A stretch of DNA of 64,000 nt from an uncultured Alphaproteobacteria bacterium. GTDB lineage: Bacteria > Pseudomonadota > Alphaproteobacteria > Rhodobacterales > Rhodobacteraceae. Location of the stretch: the NCBI GenBank assembly GCA_902611605.1, contig CACMAH010000001.1, positions 1 to 64,000 of the forward strand, given 5' to 3'. Below are positions 46,982 to 56,946 of this stretch, piece by piece. A program made the translations under genes and the position numbers. The stretch's first letter is position 1, and each line of letters opens with the position of its first letter. The notes beneath the pieces were generated by a model. That model had not been told where the DNA came from. It ran no database searches and saw only the letters and a list, made by a program, of their open reading frames with translations.

Positions 46982-47017
46982 TATTTCAGTTTATTCCATA
47001 ATGTGAAGGAGATATTT

Positions 47018-47746
47018 ATGGCAGAATTTGAATCAATTAGATCGACTACAAGATCTGATAGTAACATAAACATTGATAGTGGTCTAAGAGCTCATATGAA
47101 TAAAGTTTATGGCTTGATGGCAGTTGCAATGGTAATTACTGGTTTAGTTGCTTGGTCAATAGGAACTTCACCTCAACTTGTAGGTGCTTTATTCAGTAAT
47201 TCTATTATTTCGCTTATAGTGATGTTTGCTCCTTTAGGCTTCGTATTCTTTCTCTCAGCAAGAGTAATGAAAATGAGTTATTCAGCTGGACAACTATCTT
47301 TTTGGTTGTTCTCTGCCCTAATGGGACTTTCTTTGTCAACTATTTTCGTAGTATACACTGGTGCTTCTATTGCAAACGCATTTTTTACTACTGCAGTAGC
47401 TTTTGGAGCAATGAGTTTGTTCGGTTATACAACCAAAAAAGATTTATCTGGTATGGGTAGATTTTTGTTTATGGGTGTAATTGGACTTATAGTAGCAATG
47501 ATTATTAACTGGTTTACACAAAGTCCAGGCTTAGAGTTCGCGATTAATGTTTTAGGAGTATTAATATTTGCAGGTTTAACAGCCTATGATACACAAAATA
47601 TTAAAAACACTTACTTAAGTATTAGAAGCGCACCAAACGGTGAAGAAATTGCTGCAAAAGCCGGAATTTTAGGAGCATTATCCTTATACATAAATTTCTT
47701 AAATATGTTTATGTTTCTTTTACAGTTTATGGGAAATAGAGAGTAA
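47018..47746 (+). CDS. Bax inhibitor-1/YccA family membrane protein
   Basis: 242 residues from the ATG at 47018, which has a GAAGGAG site seven bases upstream; the GTG at 47003 would put the start inside that site. Seven hydrophobic segments, with GLSLSTIFVVYTG and the conserved GLTAYDTQNIKNTY near the end. The family (YccA/YbhL, human TMBIM) is a pH-dependent calcium-leak or protease-modulating membrane protein. Its role here is not known. Confidence 0.9.
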   Translation: MAEFESIRSTTRSDSNINIDSGLRAHMNKVYGLMAVAMVITGLVAWSIGTSPQLVGALFSNSIISLIVMFAPLGFVFFLSARVMKMSYSAGQLSFWLFSALMGLSLSTIFVVYTGASIANAFFTTAVAFGAMSLFGYTTKKDLSGMGRFLFMGVIGLIVAMIINWFTQSPGLEFAINVLGVLIFAGLTAYDTQNIKNTYLSIRSAPNGEEIAAKAGILGALSLYINFLNMFMFLLQFMGNRE

Positions 47747-47772
47747 AAATATTTCTCAAAAGACTTATCATG

Positions 47773-47798
47773 AAAGGCCACATTTAGTGGCCTTTTTT
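47773..47798 (+). terminator. intrinsic terminator after the Bax-inhibitor-1 gene
   Basis: AAAGGCCAC (47773-47781), loop ATTTA, GTGGCCTTT (47787-47795), with T to 47798. Nine-pair stem. The T run overlaps the stop of the convergent rpmG gene. Confidence 0.85.
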
Positions 47799-47964
47799 AT
47801 TTAATTTTACCCTCTTTATATTCTACGTGTTTTCTGGCTACAGGATCATATTTTTTTACAACCATCTTTTCAGTCATAGTTCTAGCATTTTTTTTTGTTA
47901 CATAAAAGTGACCTGTGTCAGCAGTAGAATTTAGTCTAATTTTAATTGTTGTAGGTTTCGCCAT
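47797..47964 (-). CDS. rpmG: 50S ribosomal protein L33
   Basis: 55 residues, too short for most gene lists. It begins [20 protein letters not shown], continues [20 protein letters not shown] and ends [10 protein letters not shown], a recognisable L33. No zinc cysteines, so it is the C-minus type. Its stop overlaps the T run of the terminator. Confidence 0.93.
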   Translation of the reverse strand: MAKPTTIKIRLNSTADTGHFYVTKKNARTMTEKMVVKKYDPVARKHVEYKEGKIK

Positions 47965-47992
47965 TAATTTACCCTTCTATAAATTTAAATTT

Positions 47993-48020
47993 GTTCTACA
48001 CAGAAAAAAAATTGTGTCAA
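47993..48020 (-). promoter_or_regulatory. promoter for rpmG
   Basis: Minus strand TTGACA (48015-48020, perfect -35), 16-base spacer, TAGAAC (47993-47998, four of six). Start point would be about 20 bases before the ATG. Confidence 0.5.
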
Positions 48021-48042
48021 GATAACATGAGACTAAATAATA

Positions 48043-48771
48043 TCAAAGATATGTAAAATTACTTGATGAAGATCCTTCATTATAAAATGGTACTCTTTCT
48101 TTAATATTTCCATTTTTAATGATGAAATTTACTTCTTTTAAAACTATCCTTGTGATTATGGGAAGATCAAAATCTTCTGTTTTTTTGATTTCTATCCATT
48201 GCAAATGACTTAATTCTGAAGATGCTTTGGAAAAATCATCTAAATTGCAATGTAAGTCTTCAGCAAAACAGATAAAAAAACGAGCATCAAATCTTCTTGG
48301 TCTGCCAACTGGGGTTATAGCTCGAAAAAAAAATTTTAATTTTGAGACATCTGGCGCAATATTATTTTTATAAAAATCATCCCATCCGTGAATTCTTAAA
48401 TTATTCCAATGATAAGATTCTGCAATTTTCAATCCTGTCTCTTCCCATAATTCTCTAATCACTGTTGCAGCCAGTGACTCAGATCGCGACATAGAACTTT
48501 TTAGTGATAAAAGAATTTTTTCTTCATCTGGAAGTGGTTTTGAAAAAGGAACCAAACTATCATTTTTTTCATATGCTCCTCCAGGGAATACAAATTTATT
48601 AGGCATAAAAACTGCCTCTTTTCCTCTTTGCCCCATTAATATTTTATACTTGTTATTTTCTTTTCTAACTATAACAATTGTAGCAGCATCTTTAATTTCT
48701 TTAGACTTTAAATTATTTTTGTTCAAATCATCTCCCTTGTTTAATGAAAATTTTCTATATAAAGTTCTCAA
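48043..48771 (-). CDS. NUDIX hydrolase
   Basis: 242 residues from TTG 48771; a TTG at 48726 with GGGAG five bases before it would give 227. NUDIX box: GGAYEKND then, after a 30-residue insert, RELWEETGL. The insert and SRSESLAATVI placement resemble the NUDT7/NUDT19-like CoA diphosphatase group. Hydrolyses a nucleoside diphosphate linked to X; substrate unknown. Confidence 0.85.
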   Translation of the reverse strand: MRTLYRKFSLNKGDDLNKNNLKSKEIKDAATIVIVRKENNKYKILMGQRGKEAVFMPNKFVFPGGAYEKNDSLVPFSKPLPDEEKILLSLKSSMSRSESLAATVIRELWEETGLKIAESYHWNNLRIHGWDDFYKNNIAPDVSKLKFFFRAITPVGRPRRFDARFFICFAEDLHCNLDDFSKASSELSHLQWIEIKKTEDFDLPIITRIVLKEVNFIIKNGNIKERVPFYNEGSSSSNFTYL

Positions 48772-48811
48772 TAATTTTAAATTTAATTTTTTTATAAATA
48801 AATAAAAGCCT

Positions 48812-49459
48812 ATGATTGAAAAAACTTATAAACAAATTAAAGATTTAGATATAAAGTTAAACTTACCTCTTGTTATCGTAGATGCAGATGAAGTCATAGT
48901 ACATTTTGCAAAACCTTTTATTTTATATCTAAAAGAAAGAGGCTGGGCATTAGAACTTAATGGATATACACTAAGTAATTCAATAAAAAATATAGAAACA
49001 AACAAAATTTTAGAAAATAGAAAATCACAAAAATTAGTAATTGATTTCATACAAAAAGAAACTCATAGGCAACCAATTACAGCGGGAGCTTTAAAAACGT
49101 TAAATAATATTTCAAAATTTTCCCAAATAATCATTTTAACAAATGTTCCTGGATATGCTTACGAGAAAAGGCTTAAAAATTTTAAGGATTTAAATATTTC
49201 ATTTCCGATTATTATGAATCAAGGTCCAAAAGGACTAGCCTTAAAACAATTATGTAAAGGAATTCAAAAACCAATAATTTTCATTGATGATAATTTGTCA
49301 CAAATTGAAAGTGCAAAAAAATTTGTGCCAAGTATTTATAGATTTCATTTCACAGGATGTGATCTTGTAAGGAAATTTCTACCAAAATCGTTTGCTGCAA
49401 CCCATAATCCCAAAAGTTGGCAAGAGATAGAAATTTTATGTAATAGGTTTCTAATTTAA
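48812..49459 (+). CDS. HAD-superfamily hydrolase-like protein, function unknown
   Basis: 215 residues. HAD motifs are visible: VIVDADEVIVHF (nucleophile Asp and Asp+2), IILTNVPGY (motif II), a lysine in NQGPKGLALKQ and IFIDDNLSQIESA (motif IV). No specific subgroup recognised. Start ATG. It is convergent with the thioesterase gene (four-base overlap of the ends). Confidence 0.75.
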   Translation: MIEKTYKQIKDLDIKLNLPLVIVDADEVIVHFAKPFILYLKERGWALELNGYTLSNSIKNIETNKILENRKSQKLVIDFIQKETHRQPITAGALKTLNNISKFSQIIILTNVPGYAYEKRLKNFKDLNISFPIIMNQGPKGLALKQLCKGIQKPIIFIDDNLSQIESAKKFVPSIYRFHFTGCDLVRKFLPKSFAATHNPKSWQEIEILCNRFLI

Positions 49460-49890
49460 ACTTTCATTAATGATTTTAGAGGTTCTAATAATTTTGAAGG
49501 AATTTTTTTTGGTTTTCTAGTTTTTACATCTACAAAAACATGTATAAAAGAAATTCTAGCCGCAGTTTTTTCTTCAAAATTAGAAAAAAGACCTATCTCA
49601 TAATGGACAGAAGAATTACCTAATTTATTTAATTTTAGACCAGCCGTGACTAAGTCAGGGAATTTAAGTTCAGAAAAATAAGTACATCTTGTTTCTACTA
49701 CTAATCCTACAGTTTTACTTAATGGGACATTTAGCGATCCTTTATTTATTAACCAGCTATTTACAATAGTATCTGCATATTCGTAAAAAACTGCATTATT
49801 CATATGACCATATACATCACTATCCCTCCAACGAGTTTTTAGTTCTTCAAAATATAAATAATCTTGTTTGACTGCAGGGACTTGTCTCAT
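49456..49890 (-). CDS. hotdog-fold acyl-CoA thioesterase
   Basis: 144 residues, 4-hydroxybenzoyl-CoA thioesterase type: TRWRDSDVYGHMNNAVFYEYADT near the N-terminus is the catalytic helix signature and VGLVVETRCTYFSELKFPD the dimer strand. Hydrolyses an acyl-CoA; substrate unknown. Betainyl-CoA hydrolysis, needed for carnitine use, is one conceivable role, but the gene is 40 kb from that operon. Confidence 0.85.
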   Translation of the reverse strand: MRQVPAVKQDYLYFEELKTRWRDSDVYGHMNNAVFYEYADTIVNSWLINKGSLNVPLSKTVGLVVETRCTYFSELKFPDLVTAGLKLNKLGNSSVHYEIGLFSNFEEKTAARISFIHVFVDVKTRKPKKIPSKLLEPLKSLMKV

Positions 49891-49942
49891 AACTTAAATT
49901 TCCTTAAATGTATAAGTCACAAATAGTATAAAGGAACCTATA

Positions 49943-50629
49943 TTGAGATTTAAAGGACTAATTTTTGATAAGGATGGAACATTATTTCATTTCCAAGAAA
50001 GTTGGGGAGACTGGTTAGACGAAGTTTTAGAAATTCTAAGCGGTGATTCAATTGAAAAAAAGCAAAAAATGGCCTATCTATTAGGCTTTAATTTATCCAG
50101 AAAAAAATTTTTAAAAGGAAGTCCTTTTATTGCTGGAACAACCAAAGAATTTTTATACACAATTGAACCTTTCTCGAAAAATTTAAAAGGAGAAGCATTA
50201 GAAAAGTTTATAAATTCAAAATTAATGACACTTACCCCAAAACCAGTTGGAGACCTGAGAGCATTATTCTATTATTTAAAATCAAAAGAAATTTCTATAG
50301 GTATAGCAACAAATGATAATGAAACCCCCTGTAGATCCCAATTAAAAGATGCGAAAATAATCGAATTTTTTGATTTTATAGCAGGCTCTGATAGTGGTTA
50401 TGGTTTTAAACCTGAAACAGGGCAGCTAGAAGCTTTTTGTAAATCTTTGAAATTAAATGTAAGAGATGTTGCTATGGTTGGTGATAGTACTCATGACCTA
50501 ATTGCTGCAAAAAAAGCTGGAGTACATGCAATTGGAGTTCTTACAGGTGTTGCAGAAAAAAAGGAATTAGATCCATATGCAGATATTATTCTAACATCTA
50601 TTGAAGATATTCCAAATTATTTAAATTAA
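49943..50629 (+). CDS. HAD-family phosphatase (phosphoglycolate phosphatase-like)
   Basis: 228 residues from TTG 49943 with AAGGAA before it. FDKDGTLF nucleophile loop, GIATND motif II, the K in GYGFKPETGQ and MVGDSTHDLIAAKKAG motif IV. Gph/PgmB type. Substrate not certain. Confidence 0.85.
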   Translation: MRFKGLIFDKDGTLFHFQESWGDWLDEVLEILSGDSIEKKQKMAYLLGFNLSRKKFLKGSPFIAGTTKEFLYTIEPFSKNLKGEALEKFINSKLMTLTPKPVGDLRALFYYLKSKEISIGIATNDNETPCRSQLKDAKIIEFFDFIAGSDSGYGFKPETGQLEAFCKSLKLNVRDVAMVGDSTHDLIAAKKAGVHAIGVLTGVAEKKELDPYADIILTSIEDIPNYLN

Positions 50630-50694
50630 TTTGTAGATAATTTTCTTTACTTATTTTTTTTCTTGGTTTTTTATTAAATAAAAAATTGGTTACT

Positions 50695-52251
50695 ATGAAA
50701 GAAATGAAAAAGTCTAGATCAGGTGGACGCTCTGGTAATAAAAGAAGAGAAAATAGTTTTTCTATTTCTCAAACTCCCTGGTCACTACCTATTAATAATG
50801 ATAATTTCATTGAACCTATACCATTTGAAGGTATTGAAAAAATTCATAATACAGCCATGCGAATTTTAGAGGATATAGGAATTGAATTTATTAATAGTGA
50901 AGCCAAATCTATTCTCCAGAAAGCAGGATGTAAGGTAGACCCGAATTCTGACAATGTTAAGATGGATCGAAATTGGGTCATGGAAATGATAAAAAATGCA
51001 CCTAATGAATTTGAAATCATACCTAGGAATAAAAAACATAAAGTAGTTATTGGTGGACGTCACATGACATTTGTCAATGTTTCTTCTCCACCCAACGTGA
51101 TGGATTTAGACCGAGGCAGAAGACCTGGTGATTTTGAAAGTTTTAAAGACCTCCTTAAACTAACGCAATATTTTAATTGTATACATGTAGCAGGAGGCTA
51201 TCCTGTAGAGCCAATCGATGTACATTCCTCCATAAGACATCTTAAATGCATATATGAAAAATTAATTTTGACTGATAAAGTGTGTCATGCATATTCACTG
51301 GGTTCTGAAAGAGTTGAAGACGCTATTGAAATGGTTAGAATAGCTAGCGGTCTTGATAAAGATGAATTTAAAAAAGAAGCCCGAATATATACTAATATTA
51401 ACTCATCTTCACCCCTAAAACATGACTGGCCGATGCTTGATGGAGCAATGCGTTTTTCAAGAAAAAATCAGCCTGTTGTTGTTACACCATTTACCTTAGC
51501 TGGTGCCATGGCACCAGTTACCATAGTAGGAGCTGTTGCACAATCAATAGCTGAGGGATTAGCCGCAATTGCATTATTACAGTATATCAATCCTGGTTGT
51601 CCTGTTGTTTTAGGTACTTTCACTTCTAATGTAGATATGAAATCCGGAGCACCTGCATTTGGGACACCGGAGTATGTTCGTGCAACTCAAATAACTGGAC
51701 AAATGGCACGATATTACAATTTACCTCTTAGGTCATCTAATGCATGTGCTGCAAATGCACCTGATGGTCAAGCTATGTGGGAAAGTTTAAATAGCCTATG
51801 GGCCTCAGCAACTTCGGGTACAAATCTAGTTTATCACAGTGCAGGTTGGTTAGAGGGTGGATTAATAGCTTCTTATGAGAAATTTGTAATGGATTGTGAA
51901 GTTTTACAACAATTCAAAAGATATTTTGAACCTGATTTATGTAATTTTTCGGAAGATGATTTAGCATTTGGGGCGGTATCAGAGGTTGGTTCAACAGGTC
52001 ATTTTTTTGGATGCCAGCATACTCAAGAAAGATACTCAGATGCTTTTTATTCTCCTTTTTTGTCAGATTGGAGAAACTTTGAAGCTTGGAATGAGGCAGG
52101 AGCTGAATGGACGCATAAAAAAGCAAATAAAATATGGAAGAAAATACTAAATGATTTTGAACCGCCTCCAATTGACCAAGGTATCAAAGAAGAACTCAAT
52201 GAGTTTGTTGATAAAAGAATAAAAGAAGGTGGAGCCCCAACAGACTTCTAA
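50695..52251 (+). CDS. MttB-family methyltransferase without pyrrolysine
   Basis: 518 residues from ATG 50695 (TTG 50686 adds three). N-terminal basic segment RSGGRSGNKRR, then the TIM-barrel core: TAMRILEDIGIEFI, MTFVNVSSPP, TLAGAMAPVTIVGAVAQ, GTPEYVRATQITGQMARYY and SSNACAANAPDGQAM. No internal TAG, so it lacks pyrrolysine like MtgB, the glycine betaine demethylase, and would be expected to pass a methyl group from a quaternary amine to a corrinoid protein. No corrinoid protein gene is adjacent. Substrate unproven; widely found in marine Alphaproteobacteria. Confidence 0.85.
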   Translation: MKEMKKSRSGGRSGNKRRENSFSISQTPWSLPINNDNFIEPIPFEGIEKIHNTAMRILEDIGIEFINSEAKSILQKAGCKVDPNSDNVKMDRNWVMEMIKNAPNEFEIIPRNKKHKVVIGGRHMTFVNVSSPPNVMDLDRGRRPGDFESFKDLLKLTQYFNCIHVAGGYPVEPIDVHSSIRHLKCIYEKLILTDKVCHAYSLGSERVEDAIEMVRIASGLDKDEFKKEARIYTNINSSSPLKHDWPMLDGAMRFSRKNQPVVVTPFTLAGAMAPVTIVGAVAQSIAEGLAAIALLQYINPGCPVVLGTFTSNVDMKSGAPAFGTPEYVRATQITGQMARYYNLPLRSSNACAANAPDGQAMWESLNSLWASATSGTNLVYHSAGWLEGGLIASYEKFVMDCEVLQQFKRYFEPDLCNFSEDDLAFGAVSEVGSTGHFFGCQHTQERYSDAFYSPFLSDWRNFEAWNEAGAEWTHKKANKIWKKILNDFEPPPIDQGIKEELNEFVDKRIKEGGAPTDF

Positions 52252-52265
52252 ATTATTTAAATGTT

Positions 52266-53696
52266 TTAATCTATTTTAGTTAACAAACTATCGAGTGATT
52301 GTTTTGCATCTCCATAAAACATTCTTGTGTTTTCTTTAAAAAAGAGTGGATTTTGAATTCCAGAATATCCAGTTCCTTGTCCTCTTTTTGAAACTATAAC
52401 ATTTTTAGATTTCCAAACTTCAAGAACAGGCATTCCTGCAATAGGACTATTAGGGTCATCTTGTGCCGCTGGATTTACTATATCATTAGATCCTATAACA
52501 ATAACAACATCTGTATCGGGAAAATCATCATTTATTTCGTCCATTTCTAAAACTATGTCATAGGGTACTTTTGCTTCAGCCAACAAAACATTCATATGTC
52601 CTGGAAGCCTTCCAGCTACAGGATGAATACCAAATCTCACTTTTTTGGATTTTGCTCTTAATCTTCTAGTTAATTCAGAAACTGTTTGTTGTGCTTGAGC
52701 TACAGCCATTCCATATCCAGGTACTATTATAATTTGATCTGCATCATTTAATAATGAAGCAACACCATCTGTATCTATTGCAATTTGTTCTCCATCAATT
52801 TCAGTTTCTGTCTGAACTTGCGATCCAAAGCCACCTAAAATTACACTTATAAAGCGCCTATTCATCGCTTTACACATTATATAACTTAATATTGCTCCTG
52901 AAGATCCAACCAAAGCGCCTGTTACAATTAACAAGTCATTTCCTAAAGTAAAACCTATGGCAGCAGCAGCCCATCCAGAATAAGAATTTAACATAGAAAC
53001 AACAACAGGCATATCAGCACCACCAATACCCATTATCAAGTGCCAACCAATAAAACCAGCCAAAATAGCCATTATAATAATTGTCCAGATGCCTGACCCG
53101 TTAAAATATAAAAGTCCCAATAATATTGAAATTACCAAAGCAACCAAATTAAGACCGTGCCCACCTGGTAGTTTATAAACTTTACCATCAATTTTTCCTG
53201 ATAATTTACCAAATGCTACTACAGAACCAGTAAAGGTAATAGCGCCAATAAAAACTCCAAGGAATATTTCTACAGCCATTATTGAAATTTCTGCAGAATC
53301 TTTGGATGCTATTTTTTTCGTGAATCCACTCAACTCATTTATATTACCAGTAAAACTCTTGACAAAAGATAATTCAAGTTGAGCATTGATTCCTATAAAA
53401 ACTGCCGCTAAACCAACAAAACTGTGAAGGGCAGCTACAAGCTGAGGCATTTCGGTCATTTCAACTTTTTGTGCAACATAATAACCGATTACAGAACCGA
53501 TAATGATCATGGGAAAAAGTAACCAAAAATTCCCAGAACTACCTCCAAAAACAGTAAAAAGAACAGATAAGGCCATACCAGCGATACCAAACCAAACAGC
53601 CCTTTTTGCTTTCTCTTGGTTGCTTAAACCACCTAATGACAATATAAATAATACACTTGCCGAAATATATGCTGCAGATACTAATCCATATTCCAT
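52266..53696 (-). CDS. pntB: NAD(P) transhydrogenase subunit beta
   Basis: 476 residues. Eight or nine membrane helices (domain II) in the first 270 residues, with [20 protein letters not shown]; the NADP-binding domain III has [32 protein letters not shown] and [10 protein letters not shown]. The proton-pumping transhydrogenase transfers hydride between NADH and NADP. Follows pntA by 15 bases. Confidence 0.95.
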   Translation of the reverse strand: MEYGLVSAAYISASVLFILSLGGLSNQEKAKRAVWFGIAGMALSVLFTVFGGSSGNFWLLFPMIIIGSVIGYYVAQKVEMTEMPQLVAALHSFVGLAAVFIGINAQLELSFVKSFTGNINELSGFTKKIASKDSAEISIMAVEIFLGVFIGAITFTGSVVAFGKLSGKIDGKVYKLPGGHGLNLVALVISILLGLLYFNGSGIWTIIIMAILAGFIGWHLIMGIGGADMPVVVSMLNSYSGWAAAAIGFTLGNDLLIVTGALVGSSGAILSYIMCKAMNRRFISVILGGFGSQVQTETEIDGEQIAIDTDGVASLLNDADQIIIVPGYGMAVAQAQQTVSELTRRLRAKSKKVRFGIHPVAGRLPGHMNVLLAEAKVPYDIVLEMDEINDDFPDTDVVIVIGSNDIVNPAAQDDPNSPIAGMPVLEVWKSKNVIVSKRGQGTGYSGIQNPLFFKENTRMFYGDAKQSLDSLLTKID

Positions 53697-53711
53697 AGGT
53701 ATGTCCTCTAA

Positions 53712-55277
53712 TTAAGATTTCTGAAACATTGCTAACATACGTCTTGCAACCAAGAAACCGCCAACTATGTTAATGGTCGAGATCAGTACTGAAATAGCTG
53801 CAAGAATGATTGCTATCCAACTTTCAGATGTCATTTGCAAAACTGCACCTATAATTATAATGCCTGATATTGCGTTAGTAACAGCCATAAGTGGTGTATG
53901 CAAAGCATGACTTACATTCCAAATGACTTGAAAACCAACAAAACACGCCAAGGCAAAAACAATCATGTGCTGCATAAACTCCGAAGGAGCATAATTTCCA
54001 ATCACAAACATAAATAACCCACCAATGCATAATAAAATAGTTTGTTGGATTGTATTTTTTCTAAAAGCTTCAACTTCTTCTGCTTTAATATCCTCAGGAG
54101 TTTTTTCAACGGGTTTTGGAGCTTGCTTAGCTATAGCCTGAACTTTTGGAGGAGGCGGAGGGAAAGTAATTTCTCCGTTATGAGTAACGGTGCTTCCTCT
54201 TATGACGTCATCCTTCATGTTGATGTTAATCTTGCCATCTTTCTTTGGAGTTAAGTCATCAATCATGTGCCTAATATTCGTTGAATAAAGAGTTGAAGAC
54301 TGAGATGCCATTCTACTTGGAAAATCTGTATAACCGACAATAGTTACATTATTTTTTGTAACTATCTTATCGCCTGGTTTAGTTAAATCACAATTACCAC
54401 CTTTTTCAGCGGCCAAATCTACTATCACTGATCCTGGTTTCATTTTATCAACGAATTCTTTTAACCACAACTTAGGAGCATCCATTCCAGGTATTAGTGC
54501 CGTTGTAATAACAATATCTACTTCATCTGCTTGTTTTCTAAAACATTCTAATTGTTTTTCTCTAAACTCTGGACTTGATGGAGCTGCATACCCACCTGTT
54601 TCAGATCCATCTGCACCCTCATCAAAGTCAAGCATTAGAAATTCAGCACCCATACTTTCAATTTGCTCTGCTACTTCAGGTCTAACATCAAAAGCCCTGA
54701 CAATAGCACCTAAACTTACAGATGTTCCAATAGCAGCTAAACCAGCAACTCCAGCGCCAATTACCAAAACTTTAGCTGGTGGAACTTTTCCAGCAGCTGT
54801 TATCTGGCCGGTAAGAAATCTATCAAAATTATTAGTTGCTTCTATAACTGCCCTGTAACCAGCAATATTAGACATAGATGATAATGCATCCATTTTTTGA
54901 GCACGACTTATTCTAGGTACCATATCCATGGCAATAGAAGTAACACCTTTTTTTTGTAAATTTTCTAATAAAGAATTATTTTGAGCAGGCCAAATAAAAC
55001 TAATTAAAACTTGTTTTTTTTGGAGTTTACTTTGCTCAATTTTGCTAGGTGCATTAACTTTTGCTATAACATCAGCTTCTTTAAAAATACCAGAAGATGA
55101 TTTTAAGATTTTACAACCAGATGCCTTATAATCTTTATCAGAAAACCGAGCCTTTTCTCCGGCACCTGATTGTATGATTACTTCATGACCTAATTTTATC
55201 AAAAATTTTGCAGATTCAGGCGTTATGGCTACGCGGTTTTCATTTTCACTTGATTCTTTAATAGTTCCTATAATCAT
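53712..55277 (-). CDS. pntA: NAD(P) transhydrogenase subunit alpha (undivided)
   Basis: 521 residues, i.e. the full-length PntA rather than the PntAA/PntAB pair of many Alphaproteobacteria. NAD-binding domain I ([26 protein letters not shown]), a proline-rich linker [17 protein letters not shown] near 375, and four C-terminal membrane helices of domain II. The short PntAB-like part has lost its separate start. ATG start. Confidence 0.95.
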   Translation of the reverse strand: MIIGTIKESSENENRVAITPESAKFLIKLGHEVIIQSGAGEKARFSDKDYKASGCKILKSSSGIFKEADVIAKVNAPSKIEQSKLQKKQVLISFIWPAQNNSLLENLQKKGVTSIAMDMVPRISRAQKMDALSSMSNIAGYRAVIEATNNFDRFLTGQITAAGKVPPAKVLVIGAGVAGLAAIGTSVSLGAIVRAFDVRPEVAEQIESMGAEFLMLDFDEGADGSETGGYAAPSSPEFREKQLECFRKQADEVDIVITTALIPGMDAPKLWLKEFVDKMKPGSVIVDLAAEKGGNCDLTKPGDKIVTKNNVTIVGYTDFPSRMASQSSTLYSTNIRHMIDDLTPKKDGKININMKDDVIRGSTVTHNGEITFPPPPPKVQAIAKQAPKPVEKTPEDIKAEEVEAFRKNTIQQTILLCIGGLFMFVIGNYAPSEFMQHMIVFALACFVGFQVIWNVSHALHTPLMAVTNAISGIIIIGAVLQMTSESWIAIILAAISVLISTINIVGGFLVARRMLAMFQKS

Positions 55278-55436
55278 GATTTTTTTGTTCTAATGTATGG
55301 AAAGATAATATGCATTCGTGTTAAATAATATAAACAACAGGGAATTCAAGTAAAAATTACAATATATCCTGTAGAATTAATAATTAAAAAAAAATTAATG
55401 AAAACTTATCAATACTAAGAGGTTTTAATTGAATAA

Positions 55437-56222
55437 TTAATTTTCAGGTTTTTGTGCACGAAAATGATGAGGACAATGTTCACCAGTATCTAAAACTCTA
55501 ATCATAGCTTTCCAAGTTTTAATTTGATCTTCAATAAAGTTATTTGAAGTAATCTCCTCATAAGACTTTCTAGCTGGACCTGATAATATTTGTAATTCTT
55601 TTCTAGCTTCTTCTTTATACCATTTGTTCCTGTTATTCTTTTTTATAGAAACAAACCCACTTTTCTTTAATGCATTATAATATAATAATGGAGATCTCAT
55701 TCCAAAACCTAAATCCTCCAATTTCAAGTAATATTCCATCTCTTTTGATGGTTTTTGATCATGAGAAATTAACCAGTCTGAAAAGACAAAAAATCCTCCT
55801 GGTTTTAATACTTTAAAAACTTGAGAAAAAGTTTTTTCTTTATCAGGAATATGAACAAAAGAATCTTTTGAAAAAACTATATCAAAGCAGTTATCTTCAA
55901 AGGGTAAATTTGACTTGCCAATAAGAAGAATTTCAATGTTATCTTTTAATCGATTTTTTACTACTCTCCTAATAGCAGAATTTACTACATCTTCTTCAAC
56001 ATCTACGCCTATGACTTCTCTTGCACCATAATCTTTCACTAAGCTAACTGTTATACCACCTGCACCACATCCAACATCTAATATTTTTTTTTCAGTAAGA
56101 TCTAAACCATTTAATAACCTATTAATTTCTTTTTTGCCACCAGGTGACATATATCCGTCACCCCATAGTTTCTCTAAAAAAGAGATATGTGTAACATCAT
56201 AATGAATTTCTTCTTTACTCAA
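55437..56222 (-). CDS. SAM-dependent methyltransferase, phosphoethanolamine/sarcosine-methyltransferase-like
   Basis: 261 residues from TTG 56222 with AAGGA before it. SAM motif I LDVGCGAGGITVSL, motif IV FDIVFSKDSFVHI and GGFFVFSDWL. The C-terminal region with the WYKEEARKEL helix and SYEEITSNNF, ending in HCPHHFRAQKP, resembles phosphoethanolamine N-methyltransferase. A role in choline-lipid or methylated-amine synthesis is an inference. Confidence 0.7.
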   Translation of the reverse strand: MSKEEIHYDVTHISFLEKLWGDGYMSPGGKKEINRLLNGLDLTEKKILDVGCGAGGITVSLVKDYGAREVIGVDVEEDVVNSAIRRVVKNRLKDNIEILLIGKSNLPFEDNCFDIVFSKDSFVHIPDKEKTFSQVFKVLKPGGFFVFSDWLISHDQKPSKEMEYYLKLEDLGFGMRSPLLYYNALKKSGFVSIKKNNRNKWYKEEARKELQILSGPARKSYEEITSNNFIEDQIKTWKAMIRVLDTGEHCPHHFRAQKPEN

Positions 56223-56336
56223 GGTTAATTATCCTTTTTTAAAAATCCAGTTGAAAAAAATAGAAATGTAAAACAAAATTAATTTAATCCTAACATATGA
56301 TTAATATGATTTTATATCAAAAAGAAAGGAAAATAT

Positions 56337-56687
56337 ATGTACAAATATATAATGATTGGAAAGCTTAGTATCGAATTTAGCTCTTCTATGGTTGGGAAAC
56401 CACAAAACCGTACTGAAATAGTAACTCCCTTTTTTGAAAATCTGGGTGGTAAATTACTTCAAATGCTATATATCAATCACCCAGAAATGAATGCCATAGC
56501 TTTTATTGAAGGTCCGAATGATGAAGCGGTTGCATCAATGACAGGTATCATTAAAGCGAGTGGGATGTTTGATGATCTAAATTGGTATAGAGCATTTGAT
56601 GCTGGAGAATTACAAAAAATTTATGAATTTGCATCAAATAAAATGAATGAATATGTATCTGCAAAAGCATTTTCGGAAGACGCATAA
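56337..56687 (+). CDS. small unknown protein (GYD-like)
   Basis: 116 residues. No close match known to me. The layout, FFENLGGKLLQMLYINH, then FIEGPNDEAVASMTGIIKASG, then AGELQKIYEFA, resembles the dimeric alpha/beta GYD/antibiotic-monooxygenase-like fold. It overlaps the following gene by one base (TAATG), so the two are co-translated. Confidence 0.6.
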   Translation: MYKYIMIGKLSIEFSSSMVGKPQNRTEIVTPFFENLGGKLLQMLYINHPEMNAIAFIEGPNDEAVASMTGIIKASGMFDDLNWYRAFDAGELQKIYEFASNKMNEYVSAKAFSEDA

Positions 56688-56941
56688 TGTATGCTAGAGT
56701 TATAAATTTCACTTTACTAGCTCCTTCACTTTGGACAGTTATTCAAACTACTACTTCAGTTGAAACAGCTAAAGGACATACTATTCTTTTATTTAAATCT
56801 TCAGAAAATGCAGGAGTTGTTGTAGAATTATTTGCAGATATAAAAATGGCCGGAAAAGAACTTAAAACTTTAGAAATACTTCAAAAGTTTAAAGAGCAAG
56901 CAATGGCAAAAGTAAGTGTATTAGAAGGTAAGCAACAATAA
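56687..56941 (+). CDS. small unknown protein, pair to the preceding gene
   Basis: 84 residues, start ATG sharing the A of the upstream stop. Alternating beta/alpha pattern (INFTLLAPSLWTVI, HTILLFKSSENAGVVVELFADI, LEILQKFKEQAM). Not recognised; possibly the second half of a dimeric alpha/beta-barrel pair. Confidence 0.55.
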   Translation: MYARVINFTLLAPSLWTVIQTTTSVETAKGHTILLFKSSENAGVVVELFADIKMAGKELKTLEILQKFKEQAMAKVSVLEGKQQ

Positions 56942-56946
56942 TATAT

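Noticed and set aside
47001-47005. ATG at 47001 and GTG at 47003 as starts for the Bax-inhibitor-1 gene
   Set aside because: ATG is out of frame, and GTG lies directly before the GAAGGAG site that serves the ATG at 47018.
50695-52251. Possible pyrrolysine codon in the MttB homologue
   Set aside because: There is no in-frame TAG and the coding frame is continuous, so it is the non-pyrrolysine type.
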